Shown here: piece after piece, positions 24,998-34,516 of the stretch
Position numbering within the stretch: position 1 is the stretch's first letter
Layout of the letters: each line of letters opens with the position of its first letter
Assembly: GCF_008630495.1 (NCBI RefSeq)
Contig: NZ_VWOJ01000002.1
Location: 77,001-141,000 of the forward strand
DNA: 64,000 bases
Direction: 5' to 3'
From: Alkalicaulis satelles
Lineage (GTDB): Bacteria; Pseudomonadota; Alphaproteobacteria; Caulobacterales; Maricaulaceae
Made by a program: the position numbers and the translations under genes
The notes under the pieces: generated by a model
Seen by the model: only the letters and a program-made list of their open reading frames with translations
What the model was told of the DNA's origin: nothing
The model's database searches: none

Positions 24998-25840
24998 CTA
25001 CCCCGTCCGGGCGTCATAAGGCCGCCAGACGCCATCAGCTCCCCGGATCATCAGGCCTTCAGGACTGGTGACCAGGTCGAGCAGCGCGGCGGTCTGGGCG
25101 TCGCTCACCCCGTCATGGCGGGCCGGGCGAAAGCGCATCTGGAACGCCTGCAGCGCATGACGGGTCTGGTCATCCCAGACGCTGGTGACCTCCACGCCAA
25201 GCCCGTGGCGGCGCAGGCGCGCCTGATGCCAGCCCGCATCCGGCAGGGCGTCCTGATACTGCGCGCTGAGCTCCTCCAGCCGGGTTTCATCCGGCCACGG
25301 CACAAGCCCCGCCCAGGCCAGACGCCGCCAGGGAAACAGCGGTCCGGGATCGGACTTGCGCCCCGGCGACACCTCGGCATGGCCGAGAATGCGGTGCGGG
25401 GCGATGTCATGGCGCCGGGCGATATCACCGATCAGCCACGCGGCGGCGGCGATCTGCGCCTCGTCATAGGGCTCCCACTCGTCCGGCGCGCCCCAGTCAT
25501 AGCCCCGGTTGACGATCTCGATCCCGATGGAGGCGGTGTTGAGATAGGTCTCCCCGCGCCAGCTGGAGACGCCCGCATGACGCGCCCGCCGGTGTTCAGG
25601 GACCAGCCGGTGGATGCGCGCGGGATCGCGATCGATCAGATAATGGCTCGACACCCCTGTGGTGGTCAGAAGCCGCAGCGATTCCTCGAAATCCACCGCT
25701 GTGTAATGCACGATGATATAGCGCACCCGGCTGTCATGGGCCGGGCTGGCATGGCGGGTGTCAATGCGCGGCCCGGACGCGCAGGCGCCGAGCGCAAACA
25801 CCGTCAGGGCGGTGATGAGAACAAAGACCAGCCGGATCAT
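24998..25840 (-). CDS. N-acetylmuramoyl-L-alanine amidase (AmiD-like lipoprotein)
   Basis: 280 residues. A lipoprotein signal ends in LGAC with C20 as the lipidated residue. The Amidase_2 domain (about 38-175) carries H45 (IVHYTAV), the substrate-site H66 and R/H in ARHAGVSSW, and the zinc ligands H154 and D164 in LGHAEVSPGRKSDPGPLFPW. A C-terminal peptidoglycan-binding module (about 205-270) follows. It should trim peptidoglycan or anhydro-muropeptides at the outer membrane during recycling, as E. coli AmiD does. Monocistronic. Confidence 0.88.
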   Translation of the reverse strand: MIRLVFVLITALTVFALGACASGPRIDTRHASPAHDSRVRYIIVHYTAVDFEESLRLLTTTGVSSHYLIDRDPARIHRLVPEHRRARHAGVSSWRGETYLNTASIGIEIVNRGYDWGAPDEWEPYDEAQIAAAAWLIGDIARRHDIAPHRILGHAEVSPGRKSDPGPLFPWRRLAWAGLVPWPDETRLEELSAQYQDALPDAGWHQARLRRHGLGVEVTSVWDDQTRHALQAFQMRFRPARHDGVSDAQTAALLDLVTSPEGLMIRGADGVWRPYDARTG

Positions 25841-26172
25841 AAAGCCGTTTTAAGCCAGCGATCTGTTGCGCGCCATGGCTGGTGCGTTGACCAGGCTGCG
25901 CACCTTCATTGGGCTGCATGACGGCTCTGTCTTCCCCCGCTTGCGGGGGGAGTGGCCCGAAGGGCCGAGGGGGGCAAGTGCGGGCCCAAGCTTTCATATG
26001 CCGCTTCCCCCCTCCGTCAGCTTTGCTGACACCTCCCCCGCAAGCGGGGGAGGATAGGAAGAGCCGCACGTTTCCTCTTGCCCAATCCCGCCCTGAAATG
26101 GCCATGACGGCGCGGTGTGATTTGGGTTAGCCTTCCTCAATTGCTTTCAAAATCAAGGTTCAGGGGCCTGTC
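25841..26172. other. Intergenic region holding a palindromic repeat element
   Basis: 332 bases between the divergent amidase and YbjN-like genes. No plausible gene. The centre is a two-unit palindromic element (25931-26056, listed separately); the right-hand 110 bases should carry the promoter of the gene at 26173. Confidence 0.6.
25931..26056. repeat. REP/BIME-like pair of inverted palindromic units
   Basis: Two units in opposite orientation. The left unit contains CCCCCGC-TT-GCGGGGG and then GGCCC-GA-AGGGCC; the right unit contains GTCAGC-TTT-GCTGAC and then CCCCCGC-AA-GCGGGGG. The outer hairpins are copies of each other in inverted orientation. This is the layout of extragenic palindromic elements that are dispersed in many proteobacterial genomes. 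The element lies outside genes, as expected. Confidence 0.7.
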
Positions 26173-26646
26173 ATGAAATACATCCTCGCTTGCGCCCTCG
26201 CGGCGTGCGCCGTCTTCGCCAGTCAGGGCCAAGCCCGCTCGGACGAAAGCTTCACCCGCTTTGACGAAAGCCATATGCGCGCCATCGCCGCCGCGCTCTC
26301 CCATGACATCCGCGATCTCAGAGCAAGCGAGCGGGGCTATATCGCCGAAATGCGCACCAATGAGGGGCTGAACTATTTCCTGATCGCCAGCGTGTGCGAT
26401 GAGCGGGGCTGCCAGGGCCTGCACTCCATCGTGACTTATATGAACGAGACCGGCCTTACCCCCGCCACCGTAAACCAGATCAATATCGACAGGGCCGCCG
26501 TAAAAACCACGGTTGAAGGCGATACGGTCTATTTCAGCCGGTATGATATCACCGATGGCGGCGCCACGGTGGCCTCGCTGGCCGCCTCGGTGAGCCTCAC
26601 CGTGACCATGGCCAGGGCCATCGCGAGCGATCTGGCTCATGACTAG
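26173..26646 (+). CDS. Secreted YbjN-like protein
   Basis: 157 residues with a signal peptide ending near QGQARS. The mature part fits the YbjN pattern: an N-terminal helix and strand, two Cys (SVCDERGCQG), then VNQINIDRAAVKTTVEGDTV split as in the family's N-x-W/I-N motif, and a final long helix VSLTVTMARAIASDLAHD. YbjN domains occur as putative regulators or chaperone-like modules; no biochemical role can be given. The stop overlaps the convergent DUF1254 gene by four bases. Confidence 0.65.
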   Translation: MKYILACALAACAVFASQGQARSDESFTRFDESHMRAIAAALSHDIRDLRASERGYIAEMRTNEGLNYFLIASVCDERGCQGLHSIVTYMNETGLTPATVNQINIDRAAVKTTVEGDTVYFSRYDITDGGATVASLAASVSLTVTMARAIASDLAHD

Positions 26647-28052
26647 CGCGAGGCCGGACCCCGCTCCACGCCCGGCATGATCCACGCGCCCGATAACGCC
26701 GCCTCGCGCGGCGCGTAGAGGCGTGCGGTGAGGGCGAAGGGAGCGCCGGCAGGCGCAGGCAACCAGTTGGAATCAGGCGCATCCGCGGGGCGTTCAGGCG
26801 CGATCCAGAGTGTCAGTCCGCCGTCCGCGTCCGCCGCCAGCCCGTCCCGGTCCCCAAGGGCATGGCGCCCGTCCACACCGTGGGGCAGGAAGCCGTGCGC
26901 ATCGTAAAGGGTGACCGACCAGAACGCGTCCGCAGGCGGCCACGCCCCGGGCTCAAAGCGCAGCGTGTAGACATGATCGCCGGTGAGCGGGCGCCCGGCG
27001 CTGTCGCGCGTGGTGTTGGGATAGATCGCATCCGCCGCCAGGTTCGCGCCCAGCCCGATATGCGCCACGCCGGCGCGCAGGGCGTAATTCGTGCCGTATT
27101 CGCCCAGCCCTTGCGTCAGCGTGCGCCAGCCCTGCGGGCCGGGAGGTTGGCGGTCGGCTTCAGCCAGCCGGGCGCGCGCCACCGCCACGCCGCGCCCCAT
27201 CACCCGGCGCGCCAGCAGGCCATGCCCGCGCCAGTCCAGCGCTCCGGTCTGCGGGTCCACGCCCAATGCGGCCAGGCGCGCGGTCATCTCCGCGTCCTGC
27301 GCCCGCGCCGGGTTCTGCGCCATCAGGGCGGCCAGCCGCGTGAAGTAATCGTACGCCGCCAACGCCTCCACCGTATCCGGCGGGCGCTGGCCGGCATCGC
27401 CCGGGCGCACAGCGCCCGAGGGCGGCGCGGCGGTCAGCGAGATGGCGTCCTGCAGCGCGTGCACAGGCGCAAAATCCTCACCCGGCGCAACCTCGATCCG
27501 TCCGATCAGCCAGGCCATGGACGTGGACGAGCGCACATGCACCGCGCCCGGCAGACCCGGCCCGTCCCAGCCCGGTCCGGTGATGAAGGCCAGGCCCGGC
27601 CCCGATCCGGCCGTGCGCGAGCCGGGCGAGCCGGCCACATCGGTCCAGCCGTCGAGCACCTGCAACAGCCAGTAGCGATCACCCATGTCCGGCCAGCGCA
27701 GCACGGCGGGACCCATCGACAGATCGAGCCAGGCGATGGTGTAGAGCGTGTCGAGATTGGGCCGCACCACCGAGTCATCCTCGGCTCCGGGCAAGTCGCG
27801 CCGGTGATGCAGCGTGTTGATCCCGCCGGCGCCCGGCCCGACCGCGCCCTCCGCTTCAAGGCGCGCCAGCATCACCGCGCGCGTTTCCTCCATCAGCACC
27901 AGAGGATAGCCGAACACATAGGCCTCGCCCGCCGTCTGCCCGAGATCGCGCAGGGACAGGCCGTCGGGATTGCGCGTCAGCACCACCCAGCCCGCCGCTG
28001 CGGCGCCAGCCAGGACGATCAGGGTCACGAGAACAGGGCCGAGATATCGCAT
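26643..28052 (-). CDS. DUF1254/DUF1214 domain protein
   Basis: 469 residues from the ATG at 28052; the frame continues to 28508 antisense to ppk2 and that part is not coding. An N-terminal hydrophobic helix (5-25) serves as anchor or signal. The DUF1254 domain (about 40-165) has YVFGYPLVLMEETR and RPNLDTLYTIAWLDL; the DUF1214 domain (about 340-455) has NYALRAGVAHIGLGAN, DAFWSVTLYDAHGFL and a C-terminal WIMPG-like end. Proteins of this kind are widespread and periplasmic, without a settled function. Confidence 0.85.
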   Translation of the reverse strand: MRYLGPVLVTLIVLAGAAAAGWVVLTRNPDGLSLRDLGQTAGEAYVFGYPLVLMEETRAVMLARLEAEGAVGPGAGGINTLHHRRDLPGAEDDSVVRPNLDTLYTIAWLDLSMGPAVLRWPDMGDRYWLLQVLDGWTDVAGSPGSRTAGSGPGLAFITGPGWDGPGLPGAVHVRSSTSMAWLIGRIEVAPGEDFAPVHALQDAISLTAAPPSGAVRPGDAGQRPPDTVEALAAYDYFTRLAALMAQNPARAQDAEMTARLAALGVDPQTGALDWRGHGLLARRVMGRGVAVARARLAEADRQPPGPQGWRTLTQGLGEYGTNYALRAGVAHIGLGANLAADAIYPNTTRDSAGRPLTGDHVYTLRFEPGAWPPADAFWSVTLYDAHGFLPHGVDGRHALGDRDGLAADADGGLTLWIAPERPADAPDSNWLPAPAGAPFALTARLYAPREAALSGAWIMPGVERGPASR

Positions 28053-28127
28053 GGCTGCATCTTCACCGGCCCGGCTGCACCGCACAAGTCTCGACACGGG
28101 CGCCGCACCGGCCCAGTCTGCGCGGTG

Positions 28128-28883
28128 ATGGACAAGAAGACCTACAAGCGCGAGCTGACCCGGCTCCAGATCGGCCTGGTGGCGCTGCAGCGCCATCTGA
28201 TCGCCACGGGCGCACGGCTTCTGGTGATCCTGGAAGGGCGCGACGCGGCGGGCAAGGACGGCGCGATCAAACGCATTGTCGAGCACCAGTCCCCGCGCGA
28301 AACGCGGGTGGTGGCGCTGGGCGTGCCCACCGAGCGCGACCGGACCAGCTGGTATTTCCAGCGCTGGGCCGCGCATTTGCCCGCTGGCGGGGAAATGGTG
28401 CTGTTCAACCGCTCCTGGTACAACCGGGCCGGGGTGGAAAAGGTGATGGGCTTCTGCAAACCTGCCCAGCACGAGGCCTTCATGCGCGATGTGGGGCCGT
28501 TCGAGCACATCCTCACCGATGACGGGCTGACCATTCTCAAATTCTATCTCGATATCTCCCGCGCCGAGCAGGCGCGCCGTCTGGAAGCCCGGCGCACCGA
28601 TCCGCTCAAGACCTGGAAGACCTCGCCCATCGACGCGGTGGCGCTGGAGAAGTTCGACGCCTATTCCAAAGCCCGCAACGCCATGCTGGCCGCCACCGGA
28701 GACGCCGTCCCCTGGCGGGTGGTGAAGGCGGACGACAAGCGCACCGCGCGCCTGGCCATCATCCGCGACATACTCCAGACCGTGCCATGTCCAAAGCTAC
28801 CCGAACGCTATGGCGCGCCGGACCCGTCCGTCTTGCGGGTATGGTCGCCCGGCGACCGGCCGCAAGACCATCTGCATCACTAA
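28128..28883 (+). CDS. ppk2: Polyphosphate kinase 2 family protein
   Basis: 251 residues, class I PPK2 size. The Walker A motif GRDAAGKDG is at 37-45, followed by RVVALGVPTERDRTSWYFQRW and the Walker B-like FNRSWYNRAGVEKVMGF. Uses polyphosphate to phosphorylate nucleoside diphosphates (or the reverse). A GTG lies immediately before the ATG; the ATG is preferred. It is separated from the DUF2855 gene downstream by 34 bases and could be cotranscribed. Confidence 0.92.
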   Translation: MDKKTYKRELTRLQIGLVALQRHLIATGARLLVILEGRDAAGKDGAIKRIVEHQSPRETRVVALGVPTERDRTSWYFQRWAAHLPAGGEMVLFNRSWYNRAGVEKVMGFCKPAQHEAFMRDVGPFEHILTDDGLTILKFYLDISRAEQARRLEARRTDPLKTWKTSPIDAVALEKFDAYSKARNAMLAATGDAVPWRVVKADDKRTARLAIIRDILQTVPCPKLPERYGAPDPSVLRVWSPGDRPQDHLHH

Positions 28884-28917
28884 CCGGGCCTCACCCGGAA
28901 CGCCAAGGAGAGCACAT

Positions 28918-30003
28918 ATGAGCTGGGCGCTGAGCATTGACCGTAGCGACATCACCCGCGCCGAAATGGTGGAGGAGCCCTCGCGGGCGCTGGAAGACGG
29001 CGAGGCGCGCCTGACCATCCAAAGCTTTGCGCTGACCGCCAACAACATCACCTACGCCGCCTTTGGCGAGGCGATGGGGTATTGGCGCTTCTTTCCCGGC
29101 GCGGACGGGCGCGGGCGCCTGCCGGTCTGGGGCTTTGCGCAGGTGAGCGAGAGCCGGGCAGACGGCCTGCAGGAAGGCGAGCGCGTCTATGGCTACTGGC
29201 CTGCCGCCAGCGAGCTGATCGTGACGCCCGGCAAGCTGCGCCCTGAGAGCTTCATCGACGCCGCGCCTCACCGGGCCGGCCTGCCGGCGGTGTATAACCG
29301 CTATGTGCGCTGCGCGGGCGATCCGGCCTATGACCGCGCGCGCGAGCCCGCCCAGATGGTGCTGCAGCCGCTCTTCCTGACCTCCTTCCTGATCGACGCC
29401 TTCCTGCGCGACCAGAACTGTCTGGGCGCCAGGGCCGTGATCCTCACCAGCGCGTCCAGCAAGACCGCGCTGGCGCTGGCCTTCCTGCTGGGACGCAACC
29501 GGCCTGAGGCCTTGCGCATCGAAGCGCTGACCTCGGCGCGCAATGCAGCGTTCGTGGAGGCGAGCGGGCTTTATGATCATGTCATCGCCTATGACGATAT
29601 TGGCAGCCTTGATGCGTCCGAGCCCCGCCTGATCGTGGATTTCGCCGGGGCGGCGGAGGTGAACCGGGCGCTGCATGACCATCTGGGCAAAGGGCTCAAG
29701 GGCAATATCCGCGTCGGCGGCGCCCATTGGGACGACAGCGCGCCCGCCCCGGACCTGCCCGGTCCAAAGCCGGTCTTCTTCTTCGCGCCCGATCACGCCC
29801 GCGAGCGCATGGCCGAGTGGGGGCCTGAAGAATTTGCGCGCCGCCAGGGCGGGGCCTGGACGGCGTTCGCCAAGTCTGCAGATGATCTGCTCACCTGGCG
29901 CACGCTGAAAGGCGGCGCGGCGGCGCTGGGCGCCTATCAGGCGCTGGTCAAGGGCGACGTGCCCGCCATCGAGGCGCTGGTGGTGGAGGCGCAAGAGCGC
30001 TGA
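28918..30003 (+). CDS. DUF2855 family protein (MDR-like fold)
   Basis: 361 residues from the ATG at 28918 with AAGGAG ten bases upstream. The N-terminal part (LTIQSFALTANNITYAAFG) resembles the GroES-like domain of medium-chain dehydrogenases and the middle (AVILTSASSKTALALAFLL) a Rossmann nucleotide site in which Ser-rich sequence replaces the usual glycine motif. This is the DUF2855 pattern, an uncharacterised relative of zinc-free oxidoreductases. It lies between ppk2 and glnD on the same strand, 33 bases before glnD. Confidence 0.8.
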   Translation: MSWALSIDRSDITRAEMVEEPSRALEDGEARLTIQSFALTANNITYAAFGEAMGYWRFFPGADGRGRLPVWGFAQVSESRADGLQEGERVYGYWPAASELIVTPGKLRPESFIDAAPHRAGLPAVYNRYVRCAGDPAYDRAREPAQMVLQPLFLTSFLIDAFLRDQNCLGARAVILTSASSKTALALAFLLGRNRPEALRIEALTSARNAAFVEASGLYDHVIAYDDIGSLDASEPRLIVDFAGAAEVNRALHDHLGKGLKGNIRVGGAHWDDSAPAPDLPGPKPVFFFAPDHARERMAEWGPEEFARRQGGAWTAFAKSADDLLTWRTLKGGAAALGAYQALVKGDVPAIEALVVEAQER

Positions 30004-30036
30004 CAGATCGGGGCGCACTGGCGTAGAAGTGTCGCC

Positions 30037-32856
30037 ATGATCCGGCCCACCGCCCTTCCTGCTGACCTGGACGGCCTGCGCCTGCGCGCGGAGCTGGCCG
30101 CGTCCACGCGCACCGGCTGGGACCAGCCCGCCGAGCGGCAGGCGGCGCTGGCCAAACTCAAGACCTATCTCGCCCGCGGGCGCGCCCATGCCGAAACCCG
30201 GCTGGACGCCGCCAGCGGCGGGCTGGAAGCGGCGCGCACCTTGTCGGGCGTGATGAATGCGGCCCTGCGCGCCCTGTTTGATTCCATCGCCACCGATCTG
30301 GACGCTGACGGCGCGCGCGCGCCGGGCCTGGCGCTCTGTGCGGTGGGCGGCTATGGCGCGGGCGAGCTGGCGCCCCATAGCGATATCGATCTGGTCTTCC
30401 TGGTCGAGGACCCCGCCCCGCCCCATGCCGCCCTAATCGTGGAGCGCACGCTCTATGCCCTGTGGGATTGCAATCTGCCGGTGGGCGGCGGCGCCATCCG
30501 CACGGTGGACGAAGCCATTGCGCTGGCCCGCACCGATGTATCCGAACGCACCGCCCTTCTCGATATCCGGCCCATCACCGGCGATGTGCGCCTGGTGCGC
30601 CGCCTGCTCTCGGCCTTTGACGAACACTGGGTTGGCGAGGAGGCCGCCAGTTTCGCCGCCGCCAAGCTCGCCGAGCGCGATGCGCGCGTCGACCGCCAGG
30701 GCGACAGCCGCTACGCCGTCGAGCCCCATGTGAAGGATGGCAAGGGCGGTTTGCGCGATCTGCAGACCGTGCGCTGGCTCGCCCAGGTGCTCTATGGCGC
30801 CGATGCGCTGGAGCGCTGGGTCGGCGCAGGACTTTTGTCAGTCGGTGATGTGGAGCGCTATCTGTCGGCCGCCGATTTCTTCTGGACCGTGCGCTTTCAC
30901 CTGCACGCCCTGGTCGGGCGCAAGGACGACCGGCTGAGTTTCGACCTCCAGCCCGATATCGCCCTGCGCATGGGCTATGACGACACCGAAGAGACGCTGG
31001 GGGTGGAAGCCTTCATGCGCGACTATTTCCTCAAGGCGATTGATGTGGGCGCCCTGACCCGGCTGATCTGCGCCAAGCTGGAAGCCGATGAATTCAAGGA
31101 CCCGCCCGGCGCGGGCGGGCGCTTCCTGCCGTCCGATGGCATTGCCGACGCCGAGGGGCTGACCGAAGCCGGGTTCTCGCTTCACGCCGGACGGCTCGAT
31201 TTCGCCGATCCGGCCGTGATCGAGCGCGATCCGGTGATGATGCTCTCCCTGTTCGAGGCAGCGGCGGCGCGCCATTACGACCTGCATCCGGACGCGGTGG
31301 CGCGCATCGGCCAGTCCCTGCGCTTTATCGATGACGCCTTCCGCAGCGACCCGCGCGCCGCGCGCAGTTTCTTCGCCGTGCTTCTCGATGCCGATGATCC
31401 GCGCATGACCCTGCGCGCCATGACCGAGGCGGGGCTTATGGGCGCGTATATCCCGGAGTTCGGCGATATCGTCGCACGCACCCAGTTCAACATGTATCAC
31501 CGCTTTACCGTGGACGAGCATACGCTTAACGCGCTGGGCCTGCTCCGCGAGATCGAGCAGGGCAAGCTCATCGCAGACCATCCGCTGGCCACCAGCCTCG
31601 CCCCGCAAATCTCCGCCCGGCGCGCCCTGCATCTGGCGGTGCTGCTGCACGACACCGGCAAGGGCAAGGGCGATCAGTGCATTGAAGGCGCTGCCAATGC
31701 ACGCATCGCCTGCGCCCGGCTGGGACTGGACGACGACGAGATCGAGCTGGTCGCCTGGCTGATCGCCAACCATCTGGAAATGAGCGATGCGGCCCAGCGC
31801 CGCGACATCTCCGACCCGCGCACCGTGCTCGATTTCGCGCGCCTGTGCGGCACGCTGGAGCGGCTGCGGCTGTTGACCATCCTTACCGTGGTGGACATAC
31901 GCGCCGTGGGCCCGGGGGTGTGGAATGGCTGGAAAGCCCAGCTTTTGCGCGATCTCTATCAGGCCACCGCGGCGGTTCTGGCCGGGGGCGGAGAGCGCGG
32001 CGAGGACGCCGCGCGCGCCCGGCTGACCGAACGCGCCGAGGCCGCCAGGGCGCGCTTCGCGGGCGTTGTCTCGCGCTTTGATCCTGATTTCGCCAAGCGC
32101 TGGATCCATGAGCTTGATGATCCTTACTGGCTCGCCTTCGCCGACAGCGACCGGCTGCGCCACGCCGCCTTCGTGCGCGCGTGTGAGGCGGAGGGCCGCG
32201 AGACCGCCGCCGGCGTGCGTATCGACAAGCGCCGCTCGGCCTGTGAGGTGATGGTGCTGGCGCCCGACCGGGACGGGCTGTTCGCCGACATCGCCGGCGC
32301 CCTGGCGCGCGAAGGGGCCAATGTGGTCGGCGCCCAGGTGGCCACGACTGAAGGCGGGCGCGCGTTTGACGTGTTCTATGTGCAGGAGGCCGGCGGCAAG
32401 CCGTTTGGCTGGTCCGACCCGGCGGCGCGCTCGCGCCTGAAAACGGCTGTGGAAGCGGCGGCTGATGAAGGGCTTGGCGCCAGCTGGCGCGCGCCTGTGC
32501 GCCCCTTGCGCCGGCGCGAGGCGGCGTTTGCAGTCAATCCGTACGTGAAACTCGATCTGCAAGCCGCCGATCATGCCCTGGTGATCGAAGCCTCGGGCCG
32601 CGACCGGCCTGGCCTTTTGCATGATCTCGCCCGCACCCTGACCGGGTTGGGCCTGTCCCTGCAGGCCGCGCGCATTGACGGCTATGGCCAGCGTGCGGTT
32701 GACACCTTCTACGTCACAAAGAACGGCAAGAAGCCCGATGATCCGGCCCTTCTGGATGCCATCAGCGAAGCGCTGGGCGCCGTGCTGACCAAGGCGGAAG
32801 CGGCCCTGGGCGCGCGCGGCGCCAGCGCGCCTGTCACCGCGAGCGCCTGGCGGTGA
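30037..32856 (+). CDS. glnD: Bifunctional uridylyltransferase/uridylyl-removing enzyme GlnD
   Basis: 939 residues, the usual length. Senses glutamine and modifies the PII proteins GlnB/GlnK. In order: nucleotidyltransferase domain with GGYGAGEL (104-111) and DID (116-118); GlnD UR/UTase helical domain; HD phosphohydrolase domain with LLHDTGKGKGDQ near 535; and two C-terminal ACT domains (about 730-810 and 845-925) for glutamine sensing. The stop overlaps the murJ start by four bases (GTGA). The order glnD-murJ-trpS is conserved in many Alphaproteobacteria. Confidence 0.96.
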   Translation: MIRPTALPADLDGLRLRAELAASTRTGWDQPAERQAALAKLKTYLARGRAHAETRLDAASGGLEAARTLSGVMNAALRALFDSIATDLDADGARAPGLALCAVGGYGAGELAPHSDIDLVFLVEDPAPPHAALIVERTLYALWDCNLPVGGGAIRTVDEAIALARTDVSERTALLDIRPITGDVRLVRRLLSAFDEHWVGEEAASFAAAKLAERDARVDRQGDSRYAVEPHVKDGKGGLRDLQTVRWLAQVLYGADALERWVGAGLLSVGDVERYLSAADFFWTVRFHLHALVGRKDDRLSFDLQPDIALRMGYDDTEETLGVEAFMRDYFLKAIDVGALTRLICAKLEADEFKDPPGAGGRFLPSDGIADAEGLTEAGFSLHAGRLDFADPAVIERDPVMMLSLFEAAAARHYDLHPDAVARIGQSLRFIDDAFRSDPRAARSFFAVLLDADDPRMTLRAMTEAGLMGAYIPEFGDIVARTQFNMYHRFTVDEHTLNALGLLREIEQGKLIADHPLATSLAPQISARRALHLAVLLHDTGKGKGDQCIEGAANARIACARLGLDDDEIELVAWLIANHLEMSDAAQRRDISDPRTVLDFARLCGTLERLRLLTILTVVDIRAVGPGVWNGWKAQLLRDLYQATAAVLAGGGERGEDAARARLTERAEAARARFAGVVSRFDPDFAKRWIHELDDPYWLAFADSDRLRHAAFVRACEAEGRETAAGVRIDKRRSACEVMVLAPDRDGLFADIAGALAREGANVVGAQVATTEGGRAFDVFYVQEAGGKPFGWSDPAARSRLKTAVEAAADEGLGASWRAPVRPLRRREAAFAVNPYVKLDLQAADHALVIEASGRDRPGLLHDLARTLTGLGLSLQAARIDGYGQRAVDTFYVTKNGKKPDDPALLDAISEALGAVLTKAEAALGARGASAPVTASAWR

Positions 32857-34427
32857 GGCTGCTGCGCAATCTCGGCGTGGTCAGCGCCTTCACCTTCGCC
32901 AGCCGGATTCTCGGCCTGGTGCGCGAAAGCCTGATGGCCGGGCGCCTGGGCGCCGGGCCGGTGGCCGACGTGTTCTTCCAGGCCCTGGTCATACCCAACA
33001 CCTTCCGCCGGGTGCTGGCCGAGGGTGCGTTCAACGCCGCCTTCGTGCCGCTCTATGCGCGCGAGCTGGAGGGCAAGGGGCAGGCCGAAGCCGACGCCTT
33101 CGCCAGCGAAGCGCTGAGCGTGCTGGCCAGCGTCACGCTGCTGATCGTGGTCGCGATCCAGGTGCTGGCGCCGTGGATCGGCTACGCCTTCTTCCCCGGT
33201 CAGATAGACGATCCCGGCCTGTTCACACTGGCGGTTCTGCTCTTGCAGATCATGATGCCTTACACGCTGTGCATGGTGGTCACGGCCCTGATCGGGGGCG
33301 GGCTCAATTCCCATGGACGCTTCGCCACGGCGGCGGGCGCGCCCATGCTGTTCAATCTCGCCCTCATCGTGGTCCTGATGTTCGAGTTCGCCGACCGCGA
33401 GACGCTCGCCCTCTGGCTGGCGATTGGCGTGACGGCGTCCGGGGTGATGCAGGTGGCGCTGCTGGCGCTGGCCGCGCGCCGGGCGAAGCTGAAATTCACC
33501 TTGCGCGCCCCGCGCCTGACACCCCGGGTCAAGCGCCTCATTGCGCTGGGCATACCCGGCGCCGTGGCGGCGGGCGTGACCCAGATCAATGTGCTGGTCA
33601 CCTCCTCCATCGCCATGCTGGAGGACGGCGCGCGGTCCTATCTGTATTATTCCGAGCGGCTCTATCAGCTGCCTCTGGGCGTGATCGGCATCGCCATGGG
33701 GCTCGCCCTCCTGCCCAATCTCGCCCGGCGGCTGCGCTCGGGCGACGAGGCGGGCGGCAATTTCGCCATGAACCGCTCCATCGAGATTTCCCTCGCCCTG
33801 ACCCTGCCCGCCGTGGCGGCCATGCTGGTGATCCCCCAGTTCCTGGTGGGCGGACTGTTTGAATGGGGCGCCTTCACCGCCGAGCACACCGCCAATACCG
33901 CGATGGTGTTGATCGCCTATGGCACGGGGCTTCCCGCCTTCATCCTGATCAAGGTGCTGACCCCGGGCTTTTTCGCCCGCGAGGACACCGCCACCCCCAT
34001 GCGCTACGCCCTGATTTCGGTGGGGGTGAATTTCTTCCTCGCCGTGACGCTGTTCTTCGGCGGGGTAGGGTTTGTGGGGCTGGCCATCGCCACCAGCGTG
34101 GCGGGCTGGATCAATGTGCTCATGCTCACGCGCACCTTGCTGGCGCGCAAGCTCTGGCGCCTCGATGCGCGCCTGGCCGCCCGCCTGCCCCGGCAGGTGC
34201 TGGCCGCGGCGATGATGGCCGCTGCAGTCTGGGTCCTGGCCGGACCGGGCGCGGACTGGATCACCGGGCTCGCCCCCAGCCTTGGCCGCTATCCCGGACA
34301 GCTCATTGTTCTGGGCGCCGTGGTGGCGCTGGGCGCTGTGATCTATGGCCTGGCCGCGCTGGCGCTGGGCGCACTGACCCGCGAGGATTTGCGCGATCTC
34401 GTGCGGCGCAAACCCGATCGGGACTGA
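32853..34427 (+). CDS. murJ: Lipid II flippase MurJ
   Basis: 524 residues with about fourteen transmembrane helices of the MOP superfamily. Starts with a GTG that overlaps the glnD stop. The first helices contain NLGVVSAFTFASRILGLVRESLMAG and FNAAFVPLYARE, both typical of MurJ/MviN, with Arg residues in the central cavity region (ASRILGLVRE). It flips the lipid-linked peptidoglycan precursor across the inner membrane. trpS follows after 89 bases. Confidence 0.95.
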   Translation: MRLLRNLGVVSAFTFASRILGLVRESLMAGRLGAGPVADVFFQALVIPNTFRRVLAEGAFNAAFVPLYARELEGKGQAEADAFASEALSVLASVTLLIVVAIQVLAPWIGYAFFPGQIDDPGLFTLAVLLLQIMMPYTLCMVVTALIGGGLNSHGRFATAAGAPMLFNLALIVVLMFEFADRETLALWLAIGVTASGVMQVALLALAARRAKLKFTLRAPRLTPRVKRLIALGIPGAVAAGVTQINVLVTSSIAMLEDGARSYLYYSERLYQLPLGVIGIAMGLALLPNLARRLRSGDEAGGNFAMNRSIEISLALTLPAVAAMLVIPQFLVGGLFEWGAFTAEHTANTAMVLIAYGTGLPAFILIKVLTPGFFAREDTATPMRYALISVGVNFFLAVTLFFGGVGFVGLAIATSVAGWINVLMLTRTLLARKLWRLDARLAARLPRQVLAAAMMAAAVWVLAGPGADWITGLAPSLGRYPGQLIVLGAVVALGAVIYGLAALALGALTREDLRDLVRRKPDRD

Positions 34428-34516
34428 GCCCGCCTTCGCGCTTGAGCCTTGCGCCTGCCAAGGCTATCACCGCGCCCTGACCACCCCTTCCCGCCTGACC
34501 AGATATCGGATCACCC

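Noticed and set aside
26862-28127. Plus-strand open frame leading into ppk2
   Set aside because: It is the shadow of the DUF1254/1214 gene; conserved PPK2 sequence begins at the ATG at 28128.
28053-28508. Upstream extension of the DUF1254/1214 frame
   Set aside because: It runs antisense into ppk2; the signal-anchor start at 28052 is natural.
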